Assembly (NCBI GenBank): GCA_943367595.1
Contig: CALRJS020000011.1
Coordinates: 31,272 to 95,271, forward strand
Direction: 5' to 3'
Length of the DNA stretch: 64,000 nucleotides
From: MW101C3 sp943367595
Lineage (GTDB): Bacteria > Cyanobacteriota > Cyanobacteriia > PCC-6307 > Cyanobiaceae
Shown here piece after piece: positions 7,941 to 19,023 of this stretch (the stretch's first letter is position 1; every line of letters starts with the position of its first letter). Below the pieces are notes generated by a model that was not told the DNA's origin, ran no database searches, and saw only the letters and a program-made list of their open reading frames with translations. The position numbers and the translations under genes are program-made.

Positions 7941-8921
7941 TTAAGGGGTCCGGCGTTCGGTGGCCCAGCGCAGCTGCCGGACCATGCCCCGCACCAGGGC
8001 CACTTCGTCGGCATCGATCTGGGCCCGCTGCAGCAGGCCTCGCACCTTGGCCATGCGGGCATGGGCCGTGTGCGGCAGCAGAAAACCCACCTCCAGCAGC
8101 AGCGCCTGGGCATCGGCCAGCGCAGCCTCCAGGTCGGCGCGCCGCACCGGGGTGGGCAGCGCGGTGGTGGGCGCGGGGCCTGGACCAGGCGGGCGGGTGC
8201 GGAACCGGTGCCACTCGTGCAACACGATGGCCAGCGCATGGGACAGGTTGAGCGAGGTGTAGGCGGGATCGGCGGCGATGCGCAGCACCCGTCCGGCCTG
8301 CAGAAGTTCGTCATTGCTCAGTCCCCTGTCTTCGCGGCCGAACACCAGGGCAGACACCCGCGGCACCGCCGCCAGGCCAGGGCCGTCAGCACGGTTGGGA
8401 GGGCTGTCGAGGTTGCCGGAGTTACCGGAGTTGCTGGGATTGCCATAGCCGCCAGGGTTGCTGGGACTGCCGGGGCTGTGAGGGCTGCCAGGTCTTTCAA
8501 GGCGGCTGGCGGCTCCAGGCCCGTCGGGGCCGCGAAGGTCGCGAGGGCCTCTGGCCAGGCTTGCGGCCCCTTCTCCATCGCCCTCTCCGTCTCCCGCCGC
8601 CAGCCAGGCAAAGGCCTCGGGCGGGTCCACCACGGCCACCGGAGCAGCCTCCGGCCGCCCGCTGGCGGCCACGACACGGCGGCAATCGGCGATGGCGGCG
8701 GCCAGAGCAGGAAACACCACGGCCCGCTCCAGCAGCGGCTGGGCATGGACGGCCATGCGGCGGGCTTCATCGCCGAGATGATCGCAGCGGGGCGCCACCA
8801 GGCGCAGCTCGGCAATGCCGAAGTTGGCGCAGAGACGGGCGGCGCTGCCCACATTCAGCGGCCCGGCAGGTTCAACCAGCACCACCACCGGTGGGTAGGG
8901 AGCGGGCGCAGGGGCTGTCAC
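7941..8921 (-). CDS. TrmH/TrmJ-family SPOUT RNA methyltransferase
   Basis: 326 residues from a GTG at 8921 overlapping the cytochrome gene stop (GTGA). It is predicted to 2'-O-methylate tRNA using SAM. The N-terminal motif VLVEPAGPLNVGSAARLCANFG and the C-terminal knot motifs VFGREDRGLSNDELLQAG and LNLSHALAIVLHEW are typical of TrmJ, followed by the helical C-terminal extension. Between the two halves of the SPOUT fold (about residues 120-185) lies a Gly/Pro/Ser/Asn low-complexity insert encoded by 9-bp tandem units. I would call it TrmJ-like rather than assign the exact nucleotide. Confidence 0.85.
   Translation of the reverse strand: MTAPAPAPYPPVVVLVEPAGPLNVGSAARLCANFGIAELRLVAPRCDHLGDEARRMAVHAQPLLERAVVFPALAAAIADCRRVVAASGRPEAAPVAVVDPPEAFAWLAAGDGEGDGEGAASLARGPRDLRGPDGPGAASRLERPGSPHSPGSPSNPGGYGNPSNSGNSGNLDSPPNRADGPGLAAVPRVSALVFGREDRGLSNDELLQAGRVLRIAADPAYTSLNLSHALAIVLHEWHRFRTRPPGPGPAPTTALPTPVRRADLEAALADAQALLLEVGFLLPHTAHARMAKVRGLLQRAQIDADEVALVRGMVRQLRWATERRTP
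8412..8492. repeat. 9-bp tandem repeat, ~9 units, inside the trmJ-like gene
   Basis: Consecutive 9-mers from 8412 (GTTGCCGGA, GTTACCGGA, GTTGCTGGG, ATTGCCATA, GCCGCCAGG, GTTGCTGGG, ACTGCCGGG, GCTGTGAGG, GCTGCCAGG). On the minus strand each unit encodes a tripeptide (PGS, PHS, PGS, PSN, PGG, YGN, PSN, SGN, SGN). The reading frame is preserved, so the expansion adds a flexible loop rather than breaking the gene. Confidence 0.8.
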
Positions 8922-9379
8922 GCCAGTGCGTGGAGGTGGGCGATCAGGTCGGCCATGGCCTGGGGATCAGGCTGAAAACGGGGCATGGGCGGAGTGCGGC
9001 CGCTCACAACCTGCTGCACGAGTCGGCGGTCGTTCTTGCGCTGGGTGACGCCATGCAGGCTCGGGCCCACCAGTCCCTGGCCGGCAATGCCATGGCAACC
9101 GGCGCAATTGATCAGGAACAGCCGGCTGCCGCGATCGGCCGAGCCGACCAGATCCAGGGTCTGGCGGGTGTAAGGGTCGCCGTGGATGGAGGGGAGCAGC
9201 CCCAGGGCCAGCAGCACGCAGGCGGCAGCTGCCATCAGCACCATCGCCGTGATCAGACCCTGACGGCGGAGTGTGGCCTCCGCTGCCCCCTCAGGAGCCG
9301 TTGTCGGGGTCAGATCACCTGTCAAGGAACGCCACGCTGCTCCCTCCAGACTGCCGCAGACGTGAAACAATTGCGTCAC
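8918..9379 (-). CDS. cytM: Membrane-anchored c-type cytochrome, CytM-like
   Basis: 153 residues as drawn. One membrane helix (residues ~44-62, [17 protein letters not shown]) is followed by a single haem-binding motif CAGCH and a distal Met in TPPMPRF. Together these match the small anchored cytochrome cM type, which moves electrons in the thylakoid lumen or periplasm. The start is uncertain: at 9379 it leaves only 20 bases to the divergent petG start, so a later non-ATG start is plausible. The first ~40 residues ([13 protein letters not shown]) show no motif. It heads the overlapping chain to chlI. Confidence 0.8.
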
Positions 9380-9399
9380 TTCTTTGTGGCCGACTCTCC

Positions 9400-9513
9400 A
9401 TGATCGAACCCCTGCTCTGCGGCATCGTGCTGGGTCTGATTCCCGTCACCCTGTTGGGGTTGTTCGTGGCGGCCTGGAACCAATACCGCCGTGGCAGCGC
9501 CCTCGGCGGCTGA
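9400..9513 (+). CDS. petG: Cytochrome b6f complex subunit 5 (PetG)
   Basis: 37 residues, exactly the family length: [20 protein letters not shown], then a short polar tail [12 protein letters not shown]. PetG is a one-helix subunit needed for assembly of the cytochrome b6f complex in the thylakoid membrane. It is divergent from the cytochrome c gene with almost no spacer, so the petG promoter must lie in or over the 5' end of that gene. Confidence 0.96.
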
Positions 9514-9548
9514 ACCAGCGCTTCTCGCCTGAACCAAGCGGCTGGGGC
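9510..9548. repeat. Two-copy 19-bp direct repeat spanning the petG stop
   Basis: CTGAACCAGCG (with the petG TGA at 9511-9513) recurs as CTGAACCAAGCG 19 bases downstream. The flanks are diverged. It is one of several duplications in this window that include a stop codon. Confidence 0.5.
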
Positions 9549-9704
9549 GACCTGCACCCCCTTCAAGCTGGTACGACAAGCTCGTCACGAAAAGCTGGTC
9601 ACAAGGCCAGCAGGTGATCAGAGCATCGCCAGAGCACCGGGTCACCTGGCCCGCTCGTCGTCAACCCCCAGGTGATGACCAGCAAGCCATCACCGGCAGC
9701 CCAA

Positions 9705-10325
9705 TCAATGGCGCTCGTCTGGGCTCTCTTCCATGGAGGGCTCGGCCGGGCGCTCTTGCTTGTGATGGGGCGTCAGCACCACCACTTCCGAGCTGCCATA
9801 GCGGCGTTGCTGGCTCAGCTCCCAGCCCGGTGGTGCCTCAGGCACGCGGCCGCTGCCGCACTCCCACACCAACAACCCACCGGCGGCCATCCAGCCGTGA
9901 TGAAGCACCGCCGCCGCGATCGGTTGATGCAGACCCGCCCCGTAGGGCGGATCCACATAGATCAGATCGAAGGGCCCACCAGCTGTACGGCAGGCGCCAC
10001 CACCCTCCAGCCAGCGCGGCAACGGCCGGCAGAGCACCTCCACCGTCACCGGCCGCCTCAGGCCGGCGCGCACCGTTTCCAGGTTGGTCCGGGCCGTGGC
10101 CGCCATCGCCCGGTCCTGATCCACCGCCACCACGGCCGCCACACCGCGCTGCAGCGCCTCGCAGCCCATCACCCCACTGCCGCAGCAGAGGTCGAGCCAG
10201 CGCGCGCCCTCCAGCCTGGCGCTGAGCAGATTCATCACCGCCAGCCGCACCCGTGAGGTGGTGGGTCTGGCCGCCGAGCCCGCTGGGCTGATCAGCCGGC
10301 GTCCGCCACTGATCCGCAGGGTCAT
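9705..10325 (-). CDS. rsmD: 16S rRNA (guanine966-N2)-methyltransferase RsmD
   Basis: 206 residues. It methylates G966 of 16S rRNA in the 30S subunit. The N-terminus MTLRISGGRRL, the SAM-binding loop DLCCGSGVMGCEAL and the catalytic DPPY motif (IYVDPPYGAGLH) define the family; the last ~20 residues are a charged tail. The ATG overlaps the hisH stop (ATGA, 10322-10325). The 191-base convergent gap to petG contains only the short petG-stop repeat and no convincing terminator. Confidence 0.93.
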   Translation of the reverse strand: MTLRISGGRRLISPAGSAARPTTSRVRLAVMNLLSARLEGARWLDLCCGSGVMGCEALQRGVAAVVAVDQDRAMAATARTNLETVRAGLRRPVTVEVLCRPLPRWLEGGGACRTAGGPFDLIYVDPPYGAGLHQPIAAAVLHHGWMAAGGLLVWECGSGRVPEAPPGWELSQQRRYGSSEVVVLTPHHKQERPAEPSMEESPDERH

Positions 10326-10951
10326 GCGGCGGCGTTCTCCACCCAGCCCAGCCAGCGGCGCAACATGCGCTGGCCCACCGGCCCGGATTTCTCCGGGTGA
10401 AACTGGCAGGCCGCCACGTTCTGCTGCCAGACGGCAGCCGTGACCCGGGCATCGCCGTAGGCCACCTGGGCGGTGACGCAGGCGGGATCCGTGGGGTCGG
10501 CGGCGAAGGAATGGACGAAGTAGACCCAGGCGGGTGGCTGATCCGCTGGCAGCAGCGGCGATGGTGCGCCCGGCAGCAGCGGCGCCCAGCCCATGTGAGG
10601 AATCGGATGATCGGGCGTGCGCGGCAGGGCGCGCACCCGGCCGGCCAGCAGACCCAGTCCCTCGCGCTGCCCTTCCTCACTGCTCTCGAACAGCAACTGC
10701 AACCCCAGGCAGATCCCGAGCAGGCGTCCACCGGAGTCGCACCAAGCTTTCAGGGGTTCGATCAGATCCGCCTGCTCCAGCCGCTGCATGGCGGGGTCGA
10801 AAGCGCCCACGCCCGGCAGGATCAAGGCATGGCAGGCCTGCATCGCGGCGGCTTCCTGCACGGGCACCACCTCGGCGCCGAGGCGCTCGATCGCGCGGCG
10901 CACGGAATGGAGATTGCCCATGCCGTAATCGATCAATCCGATCCGGCTCAT
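10322..10951 (-). CDS. hisH: Imidazole glycerol phosphate synthase subunit HisH
   Basis: The glutaminase subunit that supplies ammonia to HisF in histidine synthesis. Starting at the ATG at 10951 (MSRIGLIDYGMGNLHSV) gives 209 residues. The nucleophile elbow GICLGLQLLF carries the catalytic Cys and FHPEKSG the His/Glu of the triad; the oxyanion segment LPGVGAF is present. An upstream in-frame GTG (10963) would add four residues without support. It is translationally coupled to rsmD. Confidence 0.96.
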   Translation of the reverse strand: MSRIGLIDYGMGNLHSVRRAIERLGAEVVPVQEAAAMQACHALILPGVGAFDPAMQRLEQADLIEPLKAWCDSGGRLLGICLGLQLLFESSEEGQREGLGLLAGRVRALPRTPDHPIPHMGWAPLLPGAPSPLLPADQPPAWVYFVHSFAADPTDPACVTAQVAYGDARVTAAVWQQNVAACQFHPEKSGPVGQRMLRRWLGWVENAAA

Positions 10952-11063
10952 GGCAGGGGGCACTCCAGTGAAGGCGAGCGAAACGCAGGCAGCCGCCCCC
11001 TGAGCAGCCGTAGCTGTAGCGGATCAGACGACAACCGAAGTGCCTGCGGCAGAGGCATTCGTG

Positions 11064-11096
11064 GAGGAAGGAAAAGAGGAAGGAAAAGAGGAAGGA
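11064..11096. repeat. 12-bp polypurine tandem repeat just past the LOG-family gene
   Basis: GAGGAAGGAAAA occurs at 11064 and 11076 and again, truncated, at 11088. The array lies 4 bases beyond the stop codon of the LOG-family gene (which runs leftwards), in the 148-base gap before hisH. Nothing else is visible in that gap. Confidence 0.75.
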
Positions 11097-11099
11097 CCA

Positions 11100-12254
11100 T
11101 CAGGAAGTGAAGGTACAGCGACGTTGTTCGGGGTGGTGCGGTTCCGGCGCGCCCTGAATGTCGAGGCCGTTGAGATGCTCGATCAGCTGATAGAGCCGGC
11201 CCACCTTGCGGTCGTTGAAATCGAAGCGCAGCGAAGGGCGGAGCTGATCGGAAAGATCGCAGACTTCATCGTGCTCGATCTGCCCGCTGTCCAGCAGGTC
11301 GGCGAAACGCTGGTTCAGCACGGCCAGCTGCGCAGGCGTGAGCGGGGCGTGCAGCAGCAGCTCAAGGCGATCATTCACCAGCCTGGCGGTATGAAACACG
11401 CGATAGAAGCGGCAGATCTGAGCCATCGCCTCGGCGGCGCTGCTGGCTTCGCTGAAGAGGGCAGCATCCGCCTCACTCACCAGCCCGCGATCGATCAGGT
11501 CGTGGCGGATCGTGTGCTGCCAGTTGGTCCAGAAGGGATCACCGGGAGGGGCCAGCAGCACCACGGGAATCGGGGCAATGCGGCCGGTCTGGATGAGCGT
11601 CAGCGATTCGAACAATTCATCAAGCGTGCCGAAACCTCCCGGCAGCACCACCAGCGCATCGCATTCGCGCAGGAAGAAAAGCTTGCGGGTGAAGAAGTAG
11701 CGGAAGTCGACCAGGCGATCGCTACGACCGGCGATGTAGGGATTGGGCTGCTGCTCAAACGGCAACTGCACGTTCAGGCCGAAACCGTGCTCGCTGCCGG
11801 CACCACGATTGGCCGCCTCCATCACACCGGCACCAGCGCCGGTGATCACATCGAAACCTGCCGCGATGGCACGGCCGGCCAATTCTTCGCTGAGCCTGTA
11901 GCAAGGGGTGCCCGGGGCGGTGCGGGCTGAGCCGAAGACCGTGACCTTGCGGGTTTGCCGGTGCTGCTCGAACATCTGCAGCGCCTGCTGGATGTCCTGA
12001 AGGGTGCCACTGATCAGCCCCCAATCCTCCCCATCGGCGCCGCTACCGGCGATCCGCATCAAGGTGGCGATCGACCGGTCGATCAGCAGCCGCTGGGGGT
12101 GGTGGCTGAGCTCAGGGGCTTGATGCTCCCACTCTCTCTCTGCCTCTGGCTGGCCGACTCCGAAGGGCGGAGTGGAGCCGACTGAGGGTTCCGCCGCCGT
12201 GGAGAGCGATGGACGTGGATCCGGCGTGGCGGCGGAGGCAGGCTGCGACAACAC
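11100..12254 (-). CDS. LOG family (TIGR00730-type) Rossmann-fold protein
   Basis: 384 residues from a GTG. Residues ~1-100 are a variable Pro/Ser-rich then helical leader. From about residue 102 the lysine decarboxylase-like/LOG fold starts (KVTVFGSARTAPGTP, DVITGAGAGVMEAANRGAG) and includes the signature PGGFGTLDELFE. Characterised members cleave nucleoside monophosphates (cytokinin riboside 5'-phosphate or AMP-type phosphoribohydrolases); the substrate here is unknown. It lies 23 bases after trxA on the same strand. Confidence 0.85.
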   Translation of the reverse strand: MLSQPASAATPDPRPSLSTAAEPSVGSTPPFGVGQPEAEREWEHQAPELSHHPQRLLIDRSIATLMRIAGSGADGEDWGLISGTLQDIQQALQMFEQHRQTRKVTVFGSARTAPGTPCYRLSEELAGRAIAAGFDVITGAGAGVMEAANRGAGSEHGFGLNVQLPFEQQPNPYIAGRSDRLVDFRYFFTRKLFFLRECDALVVLPGGFGTLDELFESLTLIQTGRIAPIPVVLLAPPGDPFWTNWQHTIRHDLIDRGLVSEADAALFSEASSAAEAMAQICRFYRVFHTARLVNDRLELLLHAPLTPAQLAVLNQRFADLLDSGQIEHDEVCDLSDQLRPSLRFDFNDRKVGRLYQLIEHLNGLDIQGAPEPHHPEQRRCTFTS

Positions 12255-12277
12255 GCCGGGAGGGGCGAGGGGAGAAC

Positions 12278-12601
12278 TCAGAGGTATTTGGTGATGGTGC
12301 CGGAGAGGGTGTTCTTCGGCACGGCACCAACGACGGTGTCGACTTTCACACCACCCTTGAAGACCATCAGGGTGGGAATGCTGCGAATGCCGTACTGGCT
12401 GGCGACGTTGGGGTTTTCGTCGGTGTTCAGCTTGAAGACCTTGATGCGGCCCTCGAATTCCTTGGCGATTTCATCGACGATCGGGGCGACCATGCGGCAG
12501 GGACCACACCAGGGAGCCCAGAAATCCACCAGCACGGGCACATTACTCTTGAGCACATCAAGCTCAAAAGAGGCGTCGGTGACGGCAGTGGCGCTGGACA
12601 T
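12278..12601 (-). CDS. trxA: Thioredoxin
   Basis: 107 residues from the ATG at 12601 (MSSATAVTDASFEL). The active site WCGPC is intact (FWAPWCGPCRMVAP) and the cis-proline loop reads RSIPTLMVFKGG. It is an m-type thioredoxin of the kind that reduces Calvin-cycle enzymes, peroxiredoxins and ribonucleotide reductase in the cytosol. The gene follows Yfr1 in the same orientation, as in other picocyanobacteria; transcription into it must start in the ~75 bases after the Yfr1 terminator or read through from it. Confidence 0.96.
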   Translation of the reverse strand: MSSATAVTDASFELDVLKSNVPVLVDFWAPWCGPCRMVAPIVDEIAKEFEGRIKVFKLNTDENPNVASQYGIRSIPTLMVFKGGVKVDTVVGAVPKNTLSGTITKYL

Positions 12602-12674
12602 TCGAGGGAGGGACAAGGTTTTGCCAATGTAGCAACGGCCTTGGCATCATTCCCGGGACCGCCATCGAACGTTG

Positions 12675-12702
12675 GAAGAGAAAATGCCCGGACGCGCCGG
12701 GC
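12675..12702 (-). terminator. Rho-independent terminator ending Yfr1
   Basis: On the minus strand a 6-bp perfect GC stem (GCCCGG, loop CGCGT, CCGGGC) is followed by ATTTTCTCTT. It forms the 3' end of Yfr1 and would also stop read-through from guaB3. Confidence 0.85.
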
Positions 12703-12743
12703 GGGGTGGTGTGAGGAGTGTGCGAGCCGTAGCCCCCACGGCA
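12676..12743 (-). ncRNA. yfr1: Yfr1 small regulatory RNA
   Basis: The guaB3-trxA spacer on the minus strand contains the invariant unpaired Yfr1 core ACTCCTCACAC (12709-12719). It is flanked by a 5' hairpin (GCCGT / ACGGC, 12726-12742) and a 3' hairpin (GCCCGG / CCGGGC, 12686-12702) followed by a U-rich run. The ~65-nt size, the two-hairpin architecture, the core motif and the position upstream of trxA all match Yfr1, the abundant cyanobacterial sRNA that binds mRNAs (porin-type targets in Prochlorococcus) through this core. The ends are inferred from the hairpins and may be off by a few bases. Confidence 0.9.
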
Positions 12744-12745
12744 CG

Positions 12746-12773
12746 AGACTAGCCCCCGTCTCGGCCTGTCCAG
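12746..12773 (-). promoter_or_regulatory. Candidate Yfr1 promoter
   Basis: On the minus strand TAGTCT (12746-12751) sits a few bases upstream of the Yfr1 5' hairpin and would serve as a -10 box. TGGACA (12767-12772) is a possible -35 box, though the 15-base spacing is short. Confidence 0.5.
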
Positions 12774-12836
12774 CAGCGTCTCATTGCTGGAAAACCGCCG
12801 AAAACTCCACAGCGATTCCGGTGAGGCGAAAGGGCT

Positions 12837-14000
12837 CTACTTGCCCATGCCCAGCTGCTGAGCCTTCTGGTACACCTTGCCTTCGGTGAGCAGGGAAGGG
12901 GCGACCACCACCTCCACCTGCTGCATCTCACGCAGGGTGCGGGCGCCCAGGGTGCCCATCGATGTCTTGAGCGCGCCCAGCAGATTCTGGGTGCCGTCAT
13001 CGAGGCTGGCGGGGCCGCGCAGGATCTTCTCGAGGCTGCCCGTGGTGCCGACGCTGATGCGGGTGCCCCGCGGCAGCACCGGGCTCGGTGTGGCCATGCC
13101 CCAATGGAAGCCGCGGCCCGGAGCTTCGGCCGCCCGCGCGATCGGCGAGCCGATCATCACGGCATCGGCCCCGCAGGCGATGCACTTGCAGATGTCGCCG
13201 CCCGTGACGATGCCACCGTCGGCGATCACCGGCACGCGGCGCCCGGTTTCCCGCTCGTGGTCGTCGCGGGCGGCGGCGCAGTCGGCGACAGCGGTGGCCT
13301 GGGGGATGCCCACCCCGAGCACCCCGCGCGAGGTGCAGGCGGCACCGGGGCCAATGCCCACCAGCACCCCGGCGGCACCGGCGCGCATCAGCTCCAGGGC
13401 CACGTCGTAAGTGACGCAGTTGCCGATCACCACCGGCACGCCCATGTCACGGCAGAGGGTGGCCAGGTCGAGCCGCTCGCGCCCCTCCGGTCCGATGTGC
13501 TCGGTGGAGACCACCGTGGCCTGCACGAAGAACAGATCGGCACCGGCTTCCGCCACCGCCTGGCCGAAGCGCAGCGCTGCCGCGGGGGTGGCGCTGACGG
13601 CGGCGATGCCGCCCTGTTCGCGGATCTCGGCGATACGCCTGCGGATCAGCGTTTCCTGCACAGGCTGGCTGTAGAGCTCCTGCATCAGGGGAACGAAGTC
13701 CTCCTTGCCCACCGCCGCGATGCGGTCGAGCGCCGGGTTGGGATCTTCGTAGCGGGTCTGGACGCCTTCGAGGTTGAGCACCCCCAGAGCACCGAGGCGG
13801 GAGAGCTCAACCGCCATCGCCACATCCACCACCCCGTCCATCGCACTGGCGATGATCGGGATCTCGCGGTCGATGCCGCCGAGGCTCCAGCGGCTGTCGG
13901 TGACCTCCGGGTCGACCGTGCGACCTCCGGGAACCAGAGCAATCTCGTCGATCCCGTAGGCACGACGGACGGTGCGCTTCCCGCCTAACTGAATGGTCAC
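12837..14000 (-). CDS. guaB3: GuaB3 family IMP dehydrogenase-related protein
   Basis: 387 residues from the GTG at 14000, giving the usual N-terminus TIQLGGKRTVRRAYG. It is a TIM-barrel relative of IMP dehydrogenase (GuaB3 of cyanobacteria and actinobacteria) without CBS domains. The catalytic loop GPGAACTSRGVLGVG carries the Cys that attacks IMP, and the phosphate-binding segments VIADGGIVTGGDICKCIACGADAVMIG are intact. Cyanobacterial GuaB3 is better supported as a GMP-reductase-like enzyme than as an IMP dehydrogenase. The gene is followed by Yfr1 and trxA in the conserved picocyanobacterial order. Confidence 0.93.
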   Translation of the reverse strand: MTIQLGGKRTVRRAYGIDEIALVPGGRTVDPEVTDSRWSLGGIDREIPIIASAMDGVVDVAMAVELSRLGALGVLNLEGVQTRYEDPNPALDRIAAVGKEDFVPLMQELYSQPVQETLIRRRIAEIREQGGIAAVSATPAAALRFGQAVAEAGADLFFVQATVVSTEHIGPEGRERLDLATLCRDMGVPVVIGNCVTYDVALELMRAGAAGVLVGIGPGAACTSRGVLGVGIPQATAVADCAAARDDHERETGRRVPVIADGGIVTGGDICKCIACGADAVMIGSPIARAAEAPGRGFHWGMATPSPVLPRGTRISVGTTGSLEKILRGPASLDDGTQNLLGALKTSMGTLGARTLREMQQVEVVVAPSLLTEGKVYQKAQQLGMGK

Positions 14001-14084
14001 CGGTGGATGGTCGTCGCAGTCGGGCCAAGCTATCAACAGGCCTGTCAGCCTCCCGATCCGGCACGCCCAACCCGACAGGCGGCC

Positions 14085-14975
14085 TCAGTCGTTGCCGCGG
14101 AACGCCCGCCAACGCTGCTCCAGCGACGCGATCAGTTCCTGACGGTCGCTGCTGCGCACCAGGCGGGTGGCCGCAAAGCGGCTCAGCCAGATCACCCCGG
14201 CCAGCTCCAGCAGACCCGGCAGCAGGGGCAGACTGTCGATCGCGCCGATCACGGCGCCGTAAAGGCGCAGCACCAACACCAGGGCAAGCGCCAGAGCAAC
14301 CGCACGCAGGGGGCCCTGGTACTGAACCAGCAGCTCCTGGAGGCGTCCGCTGCCGATCCATTCGCGCAGCTTGGCCACCAGCAGATCCCATTCGCCACCG
14401 CCCTCGGCGGTGTCCGGTGCGGCCGGCACGTGCACGGTGGCCGCCACAGCGGGCTCAGGGGTGGGTGCTGGTGCGGGGTCCGGCAGGGGCTCGGCGGGGG
14501 TGGCAGGCGCTTCGTCAGCAGCTTCGCTAGCTACGCCAGCAGGTGCTGAAGACAATTCGAAAGCGCTCACCGGGTCTGCAGCTGGCGGCGTCAGCGGTTC
14601 AGGCTGCAGCCACGGCTCAGGCTGCAGGGTCGATTCAGGCTGGATCTCCGGTTCAGGCTGCACCACCGGTTGAGGCTGCACCGTCGTTTCAGGCTGCAGC
14701 CCCGGCTCCGGGGCCGCGTGCCACTGGGGCGCGGAATCGGCCGCCGCACCGGCAGTGGCGGAGGAGTCAGCGGGGGGCAGCTCAACGGGGGCGGCGGCAG
14801 CCGGCTCAGCAGAGATGGCGGCGTCTGCAGAAGGGGCAGCTTCAGGAGCGGCGCCGGCAGCGCCCTGCTCACCGCTGGAGGGCACGGAAGCGGCGGCCTC
14901 CCCGACGGGCTCGTGCGCCGGCGGTTGCTCACCGGGAAGGAACGGCGCGTTGGAGGAAGCGGAAGGCTCGATCAT
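14085..14975 (-). CDS. CAAD-domain membrane protein with long repetitive N-terminus
   Basis: 296 residues from the ATG at 14975. Residues 1-~190 are Ala/Pro/Glu-rich and probably disordered, including six hexapeptide copies of the type (L/V/I)QPExx. The C-terminal ~100 residues match the CAAD domain: an amphipathic helix (LVAKLREWIGSGRLQELLVQY), two hydrophobic segments (ALALALVLVLRLYGAVIGAI; PGLLELAGVIWLSRFA) and a basic/acidic tail ending LEQRWRAFRGND. CAAD domains anchor some cyanobacterial aminoacyl-tRNA synthetases to thylakoid membranes; related plant proteins (CURT1) curve them. Here the domain stands without a synthetase. Confidence 0.8.
   Translation of the reverse strand: MIEPSASSNAPFLPGEQPPAHEPVGEAAASVPSSGEQGAAGAAPEAAPSADAAISAEPAAAAPVELPPADSSATAGAAADSAPQWHAAPEPGLQPETTVQPQPVVQPEPEIQPESTLQPEPWLQPEPLTPPAADPVSAFELSSAPAGVASEAADEAPATPAEPLPDPAPAPTPEPAVAATVHVPAAPDTAEGGGEWDLLVAKLREWIGSGRLQELLVQYQGPLRAVALALALVLVLRLYGAVIGAIDSLPLLPGLLELAGVIWLSRFAATRLVRSSDRQELIASLEQRWRAFRGND
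14596..14703. repeat. 18-bp tandem repeat, 6 units, in the CAAD-protein gene
   Basis: Units start at 14596 and recur every 18 bases around the core TTCAGGCTG (GGTTCAGGCTGCAGCCAC and variants). They encode hexapeptides such as VQPEPE and LQPEPW on the minus strand. The frame is kept throughout. Confidence 0.8.
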
Positions 14976-15084
14976 CGACTCCCAGAAAAACCGCACCGGG
15001 AGCCTACGGCGCTTCCGGCAGGCCGACGCCTCACTTCGGCAGACCGTTGCAGGGGGCCGGCACAGCGGCCCCTGACAGGGGCGA

Positions 15085-16239
15085 TCAGCCCTCCAGAGGA
15101 ATCAGGCCCGGGCGCGCCGACAGCGGCTCCAGCGGCCCGCGCAGCAGAAAGCGGCCCTGCCGCAGCAGCTCGACCAGGCAGGCGCCGATCTCCCGGGCCA
15201 GGCGGGGGCTGTGGGCTGGAGCGCAGGGGATGCGGCGACCATCCACCTGGATCTTGCCCGCCAGCAACTGGCTGTAGGGCACGAAACCGAACCCGGGGCG
15301 GATGCGGCGCGGGATCGAGAAATCGAGCACAGGCGCTTCCAGCTGGTCGTCGCGGATCGACGCCTGACGGGCCACGGTGAGATTGAGCAGGGGCACGGGA
15401 ACGGCGATCGGCACCATCAGGGCACTGCCGTGCCCTTCGAAGAAGCAGGCGCGGATCCAGTCGGGCCGCAGCCCATGCAGATCGACGCTCACGGCCGCGA
15501 CCGCCCCGGGAGTGCGGGCATGCCCGCTGGGCAGCCGCCGCGTGCCGGGCTGGTGCCCATGGCCGGCCCCGATCACCCAGCCCACCGCCCCGGCCACCAG
15601 CACGGGCGAGCCCGGACCGAGCCAGGCCAGTGAGGGCATGGTGAGCCCGATGCTGCTGCTGCCCGAGCTGCTGTAGAGGGCGTTGCCATAGGGACCGAGC
15701 AGAGGGCCATAAGGGCTGCGCACCACTCCCTCGGCGCTGCTCACCGCCACCACACCGTTTTCGGCGATGGCGCGGTGCAGGAGCAGGCGTGCGCCGCCCA
15801 GGCGCTCCAGTGACAGGCGGCCCCGGTATTCGCGGCGCGGGTGGGAGGCGGTGGCCTCACCGGTGAGTGTCAGCTCCAGTTCAAGGCCGGCCAGCAGGGC
15901 ATCCAGCACCTGGGCGCCCCCCTGGCGCAGCGGTTCGCCCAGCCCGCCGCCGATCGGCAGACACAGACCTGCGGTGCCACCCGCCCCCTGGGCGAGCACC
16001 CCGTCGAGCCGGGCCTCACGGATGCGCAGAGGCGGATCCACCGGCCCGAGACTGAGCTGCAAGGTGGCCTGATCGGTGAACTCCGCATTGGCGGCCACCA
16101 CCACGTCGGTGGCGGCGTAGGCCGCTTCCAGGCCGCCTGCCGCCACCAACGCCCTGAAATCGGCGGCAGCAAGCACGCGCAGATCGCCGCTGCGCTGGCG
16201 CTGCTGGAGATCGGCTTCGCTGCGGGGAGCCAGGGACAT
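15085..16239 (-). CDS. Homocysteine biosynthesis protein (DUF39 family)
   Basis: 384 residues. It fits the DUF39 family, which in methanogens and some bacteria converts aspartate semialdehyde to homocysteine by sulfur incorporation. Characteristic segments are AATDVVVAANAEFTDQATLQLSLG near residue 40, GNALYSSSGSSSIGLTMPSLAWLGPGSP near residue 185, and GAGHGHQPGTRRLPSGH. The Cys in LHGLRPDWIRACFFEGHG is a candidate sulfur carrier. It lies 97 bases from the divergent gyrA. The role in this organism is inferred from the family. Confidence 0.85.
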   Translation of the reverse strand: MSLAPRSEADLQQRQRSGDLRVLAAADFRALVAAGGLEAAYAATDVVVAANAEFTDQATLQLSLGPVDPPLRIREARLDGVLAQGAGGTAGLCLPIGGGLGEPLRQGGAQVLDALLAGLELELTLTGEATASHPRREYRGRLSLERLGGARLLLHRAIAENGVVAVSSAEGVVRSPYGPLLGPYGNALYSSSGSSSIGLTMPSLAWLGPGSPVLVAGAVGWVIGAGHGHQPGTRRLPSGHARTPGAVAAVSVDLHGLRPDWIRACFFEGHGSALMVPIAVPVPLLNLTVARQASIRDDQLEAPVLDFSIPRRIRPGFGFVPYSQLLAGKIQVDGRRIPCAPAHSPRLAREIGACLVELLRQGRFLLRGPLEPLSARPGLIPLEG

Positions 16240-16335
16240 CGGCGGCCGGATCAGGGCTGAGGAGGGCGTCGGGAACCGGAACCGAACAAGGCGGCTGCGC
16301 CTCGATTAAAGTGGCTCACGGATAAGTGGTGAGAG

Positions 16336-19019
<2,684 letters not shown>

Positions 19020-19023
<4 letters not shown>

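Noticed and set aside
14596..14703. Possible CRISPR-like array (regular 18-bp units)
   Set aside because: The units are contiguous without spacers and in frame inside the CAAD-protein gene, so it is a coding tandem repeat. No cas genes are present.
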